Shown here piece after piece: positions 16,137-24,504 of a stretch of DNA of 64,000 nucleotides. The notes under the pieces were generated by a model that was not told the DNA's origin, searched no databases, and saw only the letters and a list, made by a program, of their open reading frames with translations. Numbering within the stretch: position 1 is the stretch's first letter; each line of letters begins with the position of its first letter. Origin of the DNA: Acidimicrobiaceae bacterium RAAP-2 (GTDB taxonomy: Bacteria > Actinomycetota > Acidimicrobiia > Acidimicrobiales > RAAP-2); contig LMAD01000007.1 of NCBI GenBank assembly GCA_001443545.1, positions 1 through 64,000 on the forward strand, in the 5' to 3' direction. A program made the translations under genes and the position numbers.

Positions 16137-17036
16137 ATGGCCACGAAGCAGAAGTCACGCAATCGCCGTCCGTCGGCGCGTGACCGAGGGCCGCGCTACG
16201 TCGAGCCGGTCTTGGACCCGAACTGGCAGAGCCCGTACGTGCCATCGGCCACGGAGCGTGAGGCGAATCGCACCGCCGTTCGCCGGTTCGCGTGGCGCCG
16301 TCGTATCCCGGCAACCGTGGTGGTGGCCGTCGTCGTCATCGCCCTGATGATTGGCTTCGTGATATCGCCGTGGCTACTGGTCGCAGGTGGGGTGGTCGGT
16401 GCGGTCTACGGATGGGACCTGTATCGGTCGTTTGAGCGGTTGGAGCGCACGGGGGCGGGCGTCGGTGACGGCGTCCGCGACCAGACGCGCGAAGGGGGCA
16501 GCGATCACGATCGCCAGCGTCTCGCCACCGTCGTCGATCGGCTGAGCGCGACCTTCGGAGTCGACGGAGTTCGGGCGGTCATCATTGACGACGCCGGATT
16601 TAACGCGACCCTCATGCGTCGTGACGGTGGACTGGTCCTGTACGTGACGAGCGCGTTGCTCCGCGATTTTGAGTTGATTGAATTGGAGGGTGTCGTCGCC
16701 CACTGTCTGGCGCGTCAACGGCTCGGACTCGTCGAACGGCAGTGCATCGCTGCGTCGGTCTCCACCGATGACGCAACGCGTCGCGCGCTGGCCGGTGTTG
16801 GCCAGTGTTATCGCGCTGACGAAGTCGCCGCCGCGGCTATTCGCTACCCGTTGGGATTGGCCGGTGCGCTTCATCGTTGCGCTGACCAGGAAGTAGCTGA
16901 GGGTTCGTACTTCGCAACCGCCGCGTTCCAGATGACGAGATGGTCGTGGTTCAACCCCTTCGCCGACCGATCAACGTCGGACTTGGGTGACCTCGACGAC
17001 CCCCAACTGCGATCGTTGGCCCTCGAAGAGTGGTGA
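16137..17036 (+). CDS. Membrane protein with degenerate M48 (HtpX-like) peptidase domain
   Basis: The 299-residue protein has a very basic N-terminus (residues 1-56), a hydrophobic hairpin (about 58-93), and then a domain that follows M48 metallopeptidases: NATLMRRDGGLVLYVTSALL, then IELEGVVAHCLARQRLG (about 181-197). In active M48 enzymes this last segment reads LEGVLAHELAHxxxxD; here HExxH has become HCLAR, so both the catalytic Glu and the second zinc His are lost. It probably does not cut peptides and may act as a structural or regulatory membrane protein. It sits between pimA and pdxS, where mycobacteria have other genes. Confidence 0.6.
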   Translation: MATKQKSRNRRPSARDRGPRYVEPVLDPNWQSPYVPSATEREANRTAVRRFAWRRRIPATVVVAVVVIALMIGFVISPWLLVAGGVVGAVYGWDLYRSFERLERTGAGVGDGVRDQTREGGSDHDRQRLATVVDRLSATFGVDGVRAVIIDDAGFNATLMRRDGGLVLYVTSALLRDFELIELEGVVAHCLARQRLGLVERQCIAASVSTDDATRRALAGVGQCYRADEVAAAAIRYPLGLAGALHRCADQEVAEGSYFATAAFQMTRWSWFNPFADRSTSDLGDLDDPQLRSLALEEW

Positions 17037-17046
17037 TGACGCCCGG

Positions 17047-17052
17047 TAGGCT
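17047..17052 (+). promoter_or_regulatory. Leaderless -10 hexamer for pdxS
   Basis: TAGGCT in CCGGTAGGCTG ends exactly 6 nt before the ATG at 17059, and there is no clear ribosome site. The same CCGGTAGGCTG stands before rel. Confidence 0.55.
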
Positions 17053-17058
17053 GGTGGC

Positions 17059-17955
17059 ATGACTCTTTCATCAGACAGTTCGGTCGTCGGTTCTGCGCGC
17101 GTGAAGCGGGGGCTGGCGGACATGCTTCGAGGCGGCGTAATCATGGACGTGGTCAACCCCGAACAGGCCAAGATCGCCGAAGATGCGGGTGCGGTCGCCG
17201 TCATGGCGCTTGAGCGCGTGCCCTCCGACATTCGTCGCGACGGTGGCGTGGCGCGCATGAGCGACCCGCAGATGATTCAAGAGATCCAGGCGACGGTCAC
17301 GATTCCGGTCATGGCCAAGGCGCGTATCGGGCACTTCGCCGAAGCCCAGATTCTCCAGGCGCTCGACGTCGACTACATCGACGAGTCCGAGGTCCTCACA
17401 CCGGCCGACGAGGACAACCACATCGACAAATGGGGCTTCACCGTTCCGTTCGTCTGTGGGGCGACCAACCTCGGCGAGGCGCTTCGCCGGATTGGCGAAG
17501 GGGCCTGCCTCATCCGCTCCAAGGGCGAGGCGGGAACGGGGAACGTGGTCGAGGCCGTACGGCACTTGCGCACGATCAACGCCCAGATGCGGCGGTTGGT
17601 GACGGCCGACGAGGCGGAGATCTACCGTTTGGCCAAGGATCTGCAGGCGCCGTTGCCACTCGTGCTCGAAGTCGCCCAGACGGGTGCGCTGCCCGTACCG
17701 ATGTTCTGTGCGGGTGGAATCTCGACCCCGGCCGACGCGTCGCTGGTGATGCAACTCGGCGCGCAGTCAGTGTTCGTGGGATCGGGGATCTTCAAGAGTG
17801 AGGACCCCCAGCGGATGGCGCGAGCCATTGTGGAGGCCACGACGCACTACCAGGACGCGTCAGTCGTCGCCAAAGTTTCGACCGGACTCGGCGCGGCCAT
17901 GCGCGGCTCGGAGATGGCGACCCTGGATCAGCGCCTGGCCGAACGAGGGTGGTAG
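17059..17955 (+). CDS. pdxS: Pyridoxal 5'-phosphate synthase lyase subunit PdxS
   Basis: The 298-residue TIM-barrel subunit makes PLP from ribose 5-phosphate, glyceraldehyde 3-phosphate and ammonia supplied by PdxT. Conserved parts include [40 protein letters not shown] with the phosphate-binding region, [16 protein letters not shown] carrying a catalytic Lys, and [17 protein letters not shown]. Length and sequence are fully typical. The stop overlaps the pdxT start by 7 nt, so the two subunits are coupled. Confidence 0.97.
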   Translation: MTLSSDSSVVGSARVKRGLADMLRGGVIMDVVNPEQAKIAEDAGAVAVMALERVPSDIRRDGGVARMSDPQMIQEIQATVTIPVMAKARIGHFAEAQILQALDVDYIDESEVLTPADEDNHIDKWGFTVPFVCGATNLGEALRRIGEGACLIRSKGEAGTGNVVEAVRHLRTINAQMRRLVTADEAEIYRLAKDLQAPLPLVLEVAQTGALPVPMFCAGGISTPADASLVMQLGAQSVFVGSGIFKSEDPQRMARAIVEATTHYQDASVVAKVSTGLGAAMRGSEMATLDQRLAERGW

Positions 17956-18533
17956 CACTGCGGGTCGGCGTTTTGGCGCTGCAGGGTGACGTGCGCGAGC
18001 ACGTCGCCATGTTGAGCGCGATAGGCGTCGATGTCGTCGCGGTACGCACCGCCGAGCAGCTCGAGGATGTGACTGGACTGGTGATCCCGGGCGGAGAATC
18101 GACCACGATTGCTCGGCTTTTGGAGACATCGGGCATTCGGCCCTTGCTCGCAACTCGCCTCGGCGAAGGGCTGCCGGTGCTGGGCACGTGCGCGGGTCTG
18201 ATCTTGTTGAGCCGCACGATATTGGACGGACGAGCCGACCAGTGGAGTTTCGCCACGATTGACGTCGACGTCCGGCGTAACGGCTTTGGCCGCCAGATTG
18301 CCAGTTTCGAGACGATGATCGAGGTGGACGGACTCGGTAGCGTTCCCGGGGTCTTCATTCGTGCGCCGAAGATCGAGTCGTGGTCGGAGTCGGTTTCCGT
18401 GTTGGCGATGCACGATCACGGGAGCGGGTCAACGCCCGTCCTCGTTCGCCAAGGCAATGCGTGGGGCTGTTCGTTCCACCCAGAGCTCACCGACAATGAC
18501 CAGATCCACCGACTGTTCGTGGAGTCACTGTAG
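17949..18533 (+). CDS. pdxT: Pyridoxal 5'-phosphate synthase glutaminase subunit PdxT
   Basis: The 194-residue class I glutamine amidotransferase supplies ammonia to PdxS. It starts [18 protein letters not shown] and contains the oxyanion strand [14 protein letters not shown], the nucleophile elbow [12 protein letters not shown] with catalytic Cys, and the His-Glu pair in [11 protein letters not shown]. The GTG at 17949 overlaps the end of pdxS. Typical length. Confidence 0.95.
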   Translation: MVALRVGVLALQGDVREHVAMLSAIGVDVVAVRTAEQLEDVTGLVIPGGESTTIARLLETSGIRPLLATRLGEGLPVLGTCAGLILLSRTILDGRADQWSFATIDVDVRRNGFGRQIASFETMIEVDGLGSVPGVFIRAPKIESWSESVSVLAMHDHGSGSTPVLVRQGNAWGCSFHPELTDNDQIHRLFVESL

Positions 18534-18575
18534 TTCTCCGATAGCATTGCAACGCCCAATGGGGCAGGAGGAACT

Positions 18576-19325
18576 ATGTCCGGCCATTCGAAGTGGGCGA
18601 CGACGAAGCACCGTAAGGGTGCCAAGGACAGCGCCCGCGCCAAAGTCTTCGCCAAGTTGATCCGTCAGGTCGAGGTGGCGGCTCGTGAGGGTGGCGGTGA
18701 CCAGTCCGCCAATGCGAGTCTTCGCACGATGTACCAGAAGGCTCGTGAAGCGTCGGTCCCCATCGACACCATCGAGCGCGCGATCAAGCGCGGCACCGGT
18801 GAGCTCGAAGGTGCCCGTTACGAGGCGGTCACGTACGAAGGGTACGCCCCGGGTGGAATCGCCGTCATCGTCGAGACCCTGACCGATAACCGGAACCGAA
18901 CCAGCGCGGAGATCAAGCACCTGTTCTCGAAAAATGGCGGTTCGATCGCCGAGCCCGGTGCCGTGTCGTGGCAGTTCGACCGCAAGGGCCTCATCGAAGT
19001 TAGGGGTCCGGTCGACGAGGACCAGATGTTGGAGTGGGTGCTCGAGGCCGGCGGCGAGAATTTCACCACGGCGGCCGATGCGGTGACGGTGACCACTGAG
19101 CCACACGATGTAGGGCGCGTTCGCGACGCGCTCGAGGGCTTTGGACTCACGGTCACGAGCGCCGAACTGACCCTGGTGCCTCAGACCATGATCGAGGTCG
19201 CCGAGGAGGTCGAGGCGAAAAAGATTCTGCGACTGGTGGACGCAATCGACGATCACGATGACGTGCAGAACGTGTACGCGAACTTCGACATTCCCGACGA
19301 GATCTTGGCGACGTTCGAGGAGTAA
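18576..19325 (+). CDS. YebC/PmpR-family protein (putative transcriptional or translational regulator)
   Basis: The 249-residue protein begins MSGHSKWATTKHRKGAKDSA, the invariant start of the YebC family, and keeps the three-domain pattern with YEGYAPGGIAVIVETLTDNR in domain 2. YebC proteins have been described as DNA-binding regulators and, more recently, as factors that help ribosomes through difficult peptides. GGAGGAA precedes the ATG by 5 nt and TAGCAT at 18542-18547 is a fair -10. The place upstream of ruvCAB is conserved in many bacteria. Confidence 0.93.
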   Translation: MSGHSKWATTKHRKGAKDSARAKVFAKLIRQVEVAAREGGGDQSANASLRTMYQKAREASVPIDTIERAIKRGTGELEGARYEAVTYEGYAPGGIAVIVETLTDNRNRTSAEIKHLFSKNGGSIAEPGAVSWQFDRKGLIEVRGPVDEDQMLEWVLEAGGENFTTAADAVTVTTEPHDVGRVRDALEGFGLTVTSAELTLVPQTMIEVAEEVEAKKILRLVDAIDDHDDVQNVYANFDIPDEILATFEE

Positions 19326-19366
19326 TCACGCCACCGGGATTCCCCAAGACGGGTAACGGATGCCGA

Positions 19367-19372
19367 TACAAT
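19367..19372 (+). promoter_or_regulatory. -10 hexamer (leaderless type) for ruvCAB
   Basis: TACAAT, close to the ideal -10, ends 7 nt before the ruvC ATG at 19380. No ribosome site lies between. It would drive ruvC-ruvA-ruvB. Confidence 0.55.
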
Positions 19373-19379
19373 CGAACAC

Positions 19380-19889
19380 ATGTTCGTATTGGGAATCGAC
19401 CCGGGCTTGACGCGATGCGGCTTCGGGGTCGTGGAGGGCTCGTTGCAAGGACCGGAGAACTTTCGAGCGGTTCGTGCTGGTGTCATCGAAACGGACCGTG
19501 CCGACCCCGTCGAGCGGCGCCTGGGTCAACTGCTCGTGGAACTCACCACGCTGTTGGACGAGGTCGACCTGGATGCCGTGGCCGTGGAGCGTGTGTTCTT
19601 CCAGCGCAACGCCAAGACCGCGATACCGGTCGCACAGGCCAGTGGGGTTGCGGTGGCGCTCGCGGGCGCTCGCGGCCTTGAAGTCCGTCAATTCACAGCC
19701 CAAGAGGCGAAGCTAGCGGTGACGGGTTACGGCGCGGCCGACAAACTACAGGTCCAGGGCATGGTTGCGCGGCTTTGCGGACTTCACTCGATTCCGCAAC
19801 CGCCAGACGCCGCGGATGCGCTGGCGCTCGCGATCACCTACTTCACGACCTGTCGCACCGAACATCGTCTCAGCGGGGTTGCGTCGTGA
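19380..19889 (+). CDS. ruvC: Holliday junction resolvase RuvC
   Basis: The 169-residue endonuclease cuts Holliday junctions symmetrically after RuvAB migration. Acidic active-site residues are seen in VLGIDPGLTRCGFGVV (first Asp), AVERVFFQRNAKTAI (Glu) and PPDAADALALAI (Asp pair). The size is normal. Its stop overlaps the ruvA GTG by 4 nt, so ruvC, ruvA and ruvB form one coupled unit. Confidence 0.95.
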   Translation: MFVLGIDPGLTRCGFGVVEGSLQGPENFRAVRAGVIETDRADPVERRLGQLLVELTTLLDEVDLDAVAVERVFFQRNAKTAIPVAQASGVAVALAGARGLEVRQFTAQEAKLAVTGYGAADKLQVQGMVARLCGLHSIPQPPDAADALALAITYFTTCRTEHRLSGVAS

Positions 19890-20449
19890 TTGGCTTTATC
19901 AACGGTCGTGTCTTGGCGAACCTGCCGTCGGGCGCCACCATCGTCGACGTGCGAGGAGTCGGCTACGAGGTGCACGTCGCTGCGAGTCGGCCGCCGGGAA
20001 TCGACAGCGTCGTCGAGCTCGCGGTCTACACCGTCGTGCGGGCCGACGCGATTGTCCTGTACGGCTTCGAGACGTTCGAGGAACGCGCCTTCTTCGCGCA
20101 GTTACTGGCGACCCCCGGGGTGGGCCCGTCGACTGCGCTCGCGGCACTGCGCACGATGCCAATGCCGGTCCTCGCCGAAGCGATTGAGTCCGGTGATCAC
20201 AAAACCGTGGCGTCAATCCCGGGCATCGGCGTGAAGACGGCGAACCGGATCGTCCTCGAGTTGCACGGCAAGGTCTCGGTCGCGTCCGAATCCGCAACCC
20301 CTTCGGACAACGTGCCTGCGGCGATCGAAGAAGCCCTTCGACGGCTCGGCTACGGTTCGGCGGAGATTCGAGAGTTGGGCGCCGTCGAACTACCCACTGA
20401 CGAGAGCGCGGCGCTGCGCACCGCGCTGCGATACCTGGGGGGCACGTGA
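19886..20449 (+). CDS. ruvA: Holliday junction branch-migration protein RuvA
   Basis: The 187-residue protein forms the tetramer that holds the junction. It begins IGFINGRVLANLPSGATIVD, contains the two helix-hairpin-helix units (LLATPGVGPSTALAAL and ASIPGIGVKTANRIVLEL), and ends in the domain III that contacts RuvB. The GTG at 19886 overlaps the ruvC stop by 4 nt; the frame is open further upstream but without similarity. ruvB starts inside its stop. Confidence 0.95.
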   Translation: MIGFINGRVLANLPSGATIVDVRGVGYEVHVAASRPPGIDSVVELAVYTVVRADAIVLYGFETFEERAFFAQLLATPGVGPSTALAALRTMPMPVLAEAIESGDHKTVASIPGIGVKTANRIVLELHGKVSVASESATPSDNVPAAIEEALRRLGYGSAEIRELGAVELPTDESAALRTALRYLGGT

Positions 20450-21483
20450 GTCGGCGCGATATTGACCTCGGGGCTGGGCCGCCCCTCGTGGATGCGCAGG
20501 CCGAAGAACCCGAGCGGCGCAGCGAGGCGTCACTCCGCCCGACGACGCTGCACGGTTTCGTCGGGCAGCGCGATCTCATCGGACACCTGGAGATCGTGCT
20601 CGGGTCCGCCCGATCGCGCGGGCAAGTCGTCGATCACCTCCTATTCGCCGGTCCGCCGGGATTGGGCAAGACCTCACTCGCGTCGATCGTCGCCAACGAG
20701 ATGGGCGCCGGACTTCGAATCACGTCGGGCCCGGTCTTGACCCGCCCGGGGGACCTCGCCGCGTTGCTCACCGACCTTCACGACGGAGACGTGCTGTTCA
20801 TCGATGAGATCCATCGGCTCAGTCGATCGGTGGAAGAGGTCCTCTACCCAGCCATGGAGGACCGTCGCCTCGACGTGTTGATCGGACGCGGACCGTCGGC
20901 GCGGTCCATCCGGCTCGACCTGCCGAACTTCACGCTCATCGGTGCGACGACTAGGACGGGCCTCGTTGCCGCACCGTTGCGCGACCGTTTTGGATTCGTG
21001 GGGCAGCTCGACCTCTACGACGAAACCGAACTCACCTCGATCGTGGAGCGATCGGCCGGCCTGCTCGGTATCGAGATCGACCACGCGGCGGCCGGCGTCA
21101 TCGCGTCTCGCAGTCGCGGCACGCCCCGAATCGCGAATCGACTCCTTCGACGCGTCCGGGACTTCGCGGCGGTCAACGACCTCGACGCGGTCAGCTCGGG
21201 GGTCGCGGTAGAGGCGTTAGAGCTGTTCGGCGTCGACGTCTTGGGTCTCGATAAGCTCGATCGAAGGATTTTGGGGCTGCTCTGCCGTCAGTTCAGCGGC
21301 CAGCCGGTCGGTCTCGTGACACTCAGTCACGCCTGCGGCGAGGAGGCGATGACCATCGAGGACGCCTACGAGCCCTATCTCCTCCGGGCCGGTTTACTGA
21401 TCCGCACGCCGCGCGGACGGATCGCGACGGAACGCGCCTACGCGCACCTGGGCCTTCGCCCGCCTCAGGGCGGATTTGTCTAA
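20446..21483 (+). CDS. ruvB: Holliday junction helicase motor RuvB
   Basis: The 345-residue AAA+ ATPase pumps DNA through RuvA-bound junctions. Visible are Walker A LFAGPPGLGKTSLASI, Walker B VLFIDEIHRLSRSVEEVLYP, sensor IGATTRTGLVAAPLRDRFG with the arginine finger, and the C-terminal winged helix with TPRGR. Typical length. The GTG at 20446 overlaps the ruvA stop by 4 nt. About 50 nt separate it from yajC, which has its own promoter and ribosome site. Confidence 0.96.
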   Translation: MSRRDIDLGAGPPLVDAQAEEPERRSEASLRPTTLHGFVGQRDLIGHLEIVLGSARSRGQVVDHLLFAGPPGLGKTSLASIVANEMGAGLRITSGPVLTRPGDLAALLTDLHDGDVLFIDEIHRLSRSVEEVLYPAMEDRRLDVLIGRGPSARSIRLDLPNFTLIGATTRTGLVAAPLRDRFGFVGQLDLYDETELTSIVERSAGLLGIEIDHAAAGVIASRSRGTPRIANRLLRRVRDFAAVNDLDAVSSGVAVEALELFGVDVLGLDKLDRRILGLLCRQFSGQPVGLVTLSHACGEEAMTIEDAYEPYLLRAGLLIRTPRGRIATERAYAHLGLRPPQGGFV

Positions 21484-21502
21484 AGGTCGGCCCCCCGTGG
21501 GC

Positions 21503-21508
21503 TAGGGT
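21503..21508 (+). promoter_or_regulatory. -10 hexamer for yajC-secD-secF
   Basis: TAGGGT would give a leader of about 24 nt that contains GGAGGAA before the yajC ATG. Confidence 0.35.
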
Positions 21509-21538
21509 TTCTGGGGTCTAGTGCCGGAGGAAAGCCAC

Positions 21539-21859
21539 ATGTTTGCAAGTTCGAGCGGAAGCTCGTCGATCTTGATCATCTATTTAGTGGTTTTTGGGGC
21601 GCTCTACTTCTTCTACCTGCGCCCTCGCAACAAGAAGCAGAAGCAGGCTCGTCTCGAGGCTCGCAAGGTTGAGGTCGGGGAGCGCGCCCAGACGATCGGT
21701 GGTTTCGTCGGCACCGTCGTGCGTAACGACTCGGACCTCATCACGCTGCGCAGCGCGAGCGGGGTCGAGCTCGATTTCGTGCCGTCGGCCATCGCGCGCC
21801 GATTCGATCCCGCACCGGTGGTCAGCGACGAACCGACTGCTGAAGGCGACGAGCAGTAA
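21539..21859 (+). CDS. yajC: Preprotein translocase accessory subunit YajC
   Basis: The 106-residue protein has one N-terminal membrane helix (SSSILIIYLVVFGALYFFYL) followed by RPRNKKQKQ, the family hallmark, and a small domain with GERAQTIGGFVGTVV. YajC binds SecDF in the inner membrane. The start at 21539 is set by GGAGGAA 7 nt upstream; the open frame from 21521 is less likely. The stop shares its last base with the secD ATG (TAATG). Confidence 0.92.
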   Translation: MFASSSGSSSILIIYLVVFGALYFFYLRPRNKKQKQARLEARKVEVGERAQTIGGFVGTVVRNDSDLITLRSASGVELDFVPSAIARRFDPAPVVSDEPTAEGDEQ

Positions 21860-23364
21860 TGGCGGCGACCGTCGGTTCTCGGCGATCGCTCGTCGTAAGC
21901 CTGTTGTTGACGATCTTTATTTCGTTCGGGGCACTCATTACGACGTTGTCGTTCGGCTGGGGTCCGAAGCTGGGCCTCGACCTGGCTGGTGGGCTGTCGG
22001 TCGTCTACAAGCCGGCCACGGCCACGTCGACGGCCAACATGCAAGAGGTCGTCACGATCCTTAACAATCGGGTCAACGGGCTCGGCGTCTCCGGCGCGCA
22101 GGTCAATCTGCAAGGTAAGGACGTGGTGGTTAGCGTCCCGGGTGTCACCGATGCCCGTACGGTGTTGAAGGCCGTTGGTCAAACGGCCCAGTTGCTCTTC
22201 CGACCAGTGCTGTGCCAGACATCCGCGCCGTCCAAACACGCCAAGACGGTGGCGACGATCCCCAGTTGTGGGTCGAACTACCTGATGTCAGCGGCGAACC
22301 TTGCCGTGAACACCAGCACCGGCCAGCCGACGAACAACATCGGGTTGGACCCGAAGTACGCCAAGATCGCCTCCACGTCACCTCAGAGTGATAACAAGAA
22401 CGCGACCGTGTTGCTCCCCGCTCTCGGTTCGAGCAGTGTTCGATACGTGCTCGGACCGGCGGAGCTGACCGGTCAAGCCGTCAAGACCGCCATTGCCCAA
22501 CAGGACCAGGTCGGTGCGTGGGTCGTGAATTACAGCTTGACCGGAGCCGGCAGTCCGGCGTGGGACCGCGTCGCCCAGGCCAACTTCCACGCCGAATTGG
22601 CGATCGAATTGGACGGCGTCGTCCAGTCGGCACCGCTGATCCAGCCCGACCAGGCGACGTTCAGTTCCTTTAACGGCCAGGGGCAGATCTCGGGGTCATT
22701 CACCGAGTCCTCGGCCAAGAACCTGGCGTTGGCCATGCAATTCGGTGCCCTCCCGGTTCGACTGATCGCCTTGACGACCCAAACGGTGTCGCCGACCCTC
22801 GGCCACAGCGCCCTCGTCGCCGGGCTCGGCGCCGGGTTGGTGGGACTGGGACTGGTCTTGCTCTACACGATCGTCTACTACCGCCTCCTCGGCCTCGTCA
22901 TCGTCCTCGGTCTGGGCGTCACCGGCGCGCTGCTGTGGGCAATCATCTCCGCGCTCGGTCACACCGCCTTCGCACCGAGTTTCACACTGGCCGGTGTCAC
23001 CGGATTAATTGTGTCGATCGGTATCACGGTGGACAGTTACATCGTGTACTTCGAACGATTAAAAGACGAAGCTCGAGCAGGACGATCGATTCGCTCCTCG
23101 GTTGACCGGGGCTTCCGCTCGGCGTGGCGTACCGTGCTCGCGGCGGACACGGTCAGCCTCCTCGCGGCCGTCCTGCTCTACCTGATCGCGGTGGGCGACG
23201 TGCGTGGTTTCGCCTTCTTCCTGGGGCTCTCGACGCTGCTCGACATCGGTATCACGTGGTACTTCACCCGACCACTTGTGATCCTGCTCGGTCGACGGAG
23301 CACGGACGAGTCGAGCGCACTGTCGATGGCGGCCGGTCTGGCAGTGGGAGCGACCAATGAGTAG
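21859..23364 (+). CDS. secD: Protein translocase subunit SecD
   Basis: The 501-residue RND-type protein uses the proton gradient to finish export through SecYEG. It has TM1 near the N-terminus, the P1 head beginning LGLDLAGGLSVVYK, a large outer domain, then five TM segments after QFGALPVRLIAL with the family block ITVDSYIVYFERLKDEARAG. The P1 head contains a low-complexity Ala/Ser/Thr/Lys-rich part (about residues 120-185) common in actinobacteria. It overlaps secF by 8 nt. Confidence 0.95.
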   Translation: MAATVGSRRSLVVSLLLTIFISFGALITTLSFGWGPKLGLDLAGGLSVVYKPATATSTANMQEVVTILNNRVNGLGVSGAQVNLQGKDVVVSVPGVTDARTVLKAVGQTAQLLFRPVLCQTSAPSKHAKTVATIPSCGSNYLMSAANLAVNTSTGQPTNNIGLDPKYAKIASTSPQSDNKNATVLLPALGSSSVRYVLGPAELTGQAVKTAIAQQDQVGAWVVNYSLTGAGSPAWDRVAQANFHAELAIELDGVVQSAPLIQPDQATFSSFNGQGQISGSFTESSAKNLALAMQFGALPVRLIALTTQTVSPTLGHSALVAGLGAGLVGLGLVLLYTIVYYRLLGLVIVLGLGVTGALLWAIISALGHTAFAPSFTLAGVTGLIVSIGITVDSYIVYFERLKDEARAGRSIRSSVDRGFRSAWRTVLAADTVSLLAAVLLYLIAVGDVRGFAFFLGLSTLLDIGITWYFTRPLVILLGRRSTDESSALSMAAGLAVGATNE

Positions 23365-24484
23365 CGTGACGGCCCCGGTGGCCCCATCGCCCGGTCGTTT
23401 GAGTCGGGTCTATCGAGGTTTGACGAAGTTCGACTTCGTCGGGCGACGAAAGGTGTGGTTCGGTGTGTCGATCGCGATCATCGTGCTCGGCATCGCCTCG
23501 CTTTCGGTACGTGGTTTCAATCTCGGCATCGACTTCAAGGGCGGCAGTTCGTGGGAGGTCTTGGCGCCCAATACCTCGATCTCGGCGGTCACCACGGCCG
23601 TCGAGCACGCGGGGCTGTCCCAGCCCGTGGTGGAGAAGTTGGGTGCTGATACCTACCAGGTCTCGGCGGACATCAACTCGCTCTCCAGCACCCAGCAAAA
23701 CACGGTGACCAACCAGGTCATCAACGCGATGGCGAAGCTGGCGCGCGTGAACGCGAACCAGGTCTCAACGAGCAACGTCGGTCCCACCTGGGGTGGTCAG
23801 ATCACGCGCCGGGCGCTCGAGGCATTGCTCGTTTTCTTCATCGCGGTCATCGCCTACATCAGTGCACGCTTCGAGCCGAAGATGGCGCTGGCAGCCTTCG
23901 TCGCGATGATCCATGACCTCTTGATCACGATTGGCGTCTATTCGCTCTTGGGCTTCCAGATCACGCCGGACACCGTGATCGCCGTGCTGACCATCCTCGG
24001 TTACTCGCTCTATGACACGGTGGTGGTCTTCGACCGGGTCCGAGACAACACGGGATCGGTGCTCAAGGGCGGCGAACTCACCTACAGCGACATGGTCAAC
24101 CTGTCGATGAACCAGACGCTCGCGCGCTCGATCAACACCTCCCTGGTCGCGATCTTGCCGGTCCTGTCGGTCCTGATCGTCGGTGCCTACATCCTCGGGG
24201 CGACGACTTTGCAGAACTACGGTCTGGCCCTGACCGTCGGTCTGATCAGTGGGGCGTACTCGTCGATCTTCATCGCGAGCCCGTTGCTCGCGATCCTGAA
24301 GGAACGTGAACCGCGATACGTCGACCTCGCCGCACGGGTGATGTCGCGTTCCGACCACCACGTCTTCAGTCCGGCCGAGGCCGCGATGCTGAGTAGCGAC
24401 GGGAGCCAGCGCTCGGTGCGCGCGACGAACGCGACCAAGTCGGCGGGTGTGCAGGCCCGGGCTCGGAAGCAGAAACGGCGATAG
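23357..24484 (+). CDS. secF: Protein translocase subunit SecF
   Basis: The 375-residue partner of SecD has TM1 followed by FNLGIDFKGGSSWEV (family motif GIDFxGG), a short outer domain, and TMs 2-6 with GYSLYDTVVVFDRVRDN and MNQTLARSINTSL, both strongly conserved in SecF. The C-terminal tail is basic and ends in RARKQKRR. The ATG at 23357 overlaps the end of secD. The stop lies 20 nt before rel, whose promoter hexamer sits in the gap. Confidence 0.95.
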   Translation: MSSVTAPVAPSPGRLSRVYRGLTKFDFVGRRKVWFGVSIAIIVLGIASLSVRGFNLGIDFKGGSSWEVLAPNTSISAVTTAVEHAGLSQPVVEKLGADTYQVSADINSLSSTQQNTVTNQVINAMAKLARVNANQVSTSNVGPTWGGQITRRALEALLVFFIAVIAYISARFEPKMALAAFVAMIHDLLITIGVYSLLGFQITPDTVIAVLTILGYSLYDTVVVFDRVRDNTGSVLKGGELTYSDMVNLSMNQTLARSINTSLVAILPVLSVLIVGAYILGATTLQNYGLALTVGLISGAYSSIFIASPLLAILKEREPRYVDLAARVMSRSDHHVFSPAEAAMLSSDGSQRSVRATNATKSAGVQARARKQKRR

Positions 24485-24492
24485 ACGACCGG

Positions 24493-24498
24493 TAGGCT
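24493..24498 (+). promoter_or_regulatory. Leaderless -10 hexamer for rel
   Basis: TAGGCT in CCGGTAGGCTG ends exactly 6 nt before the ATG at 24505. The same 11-mer precedes pdxS at the same distance. Confidence 0.55.
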
Positions 24499-24504
24499 GA
24501 CGCC

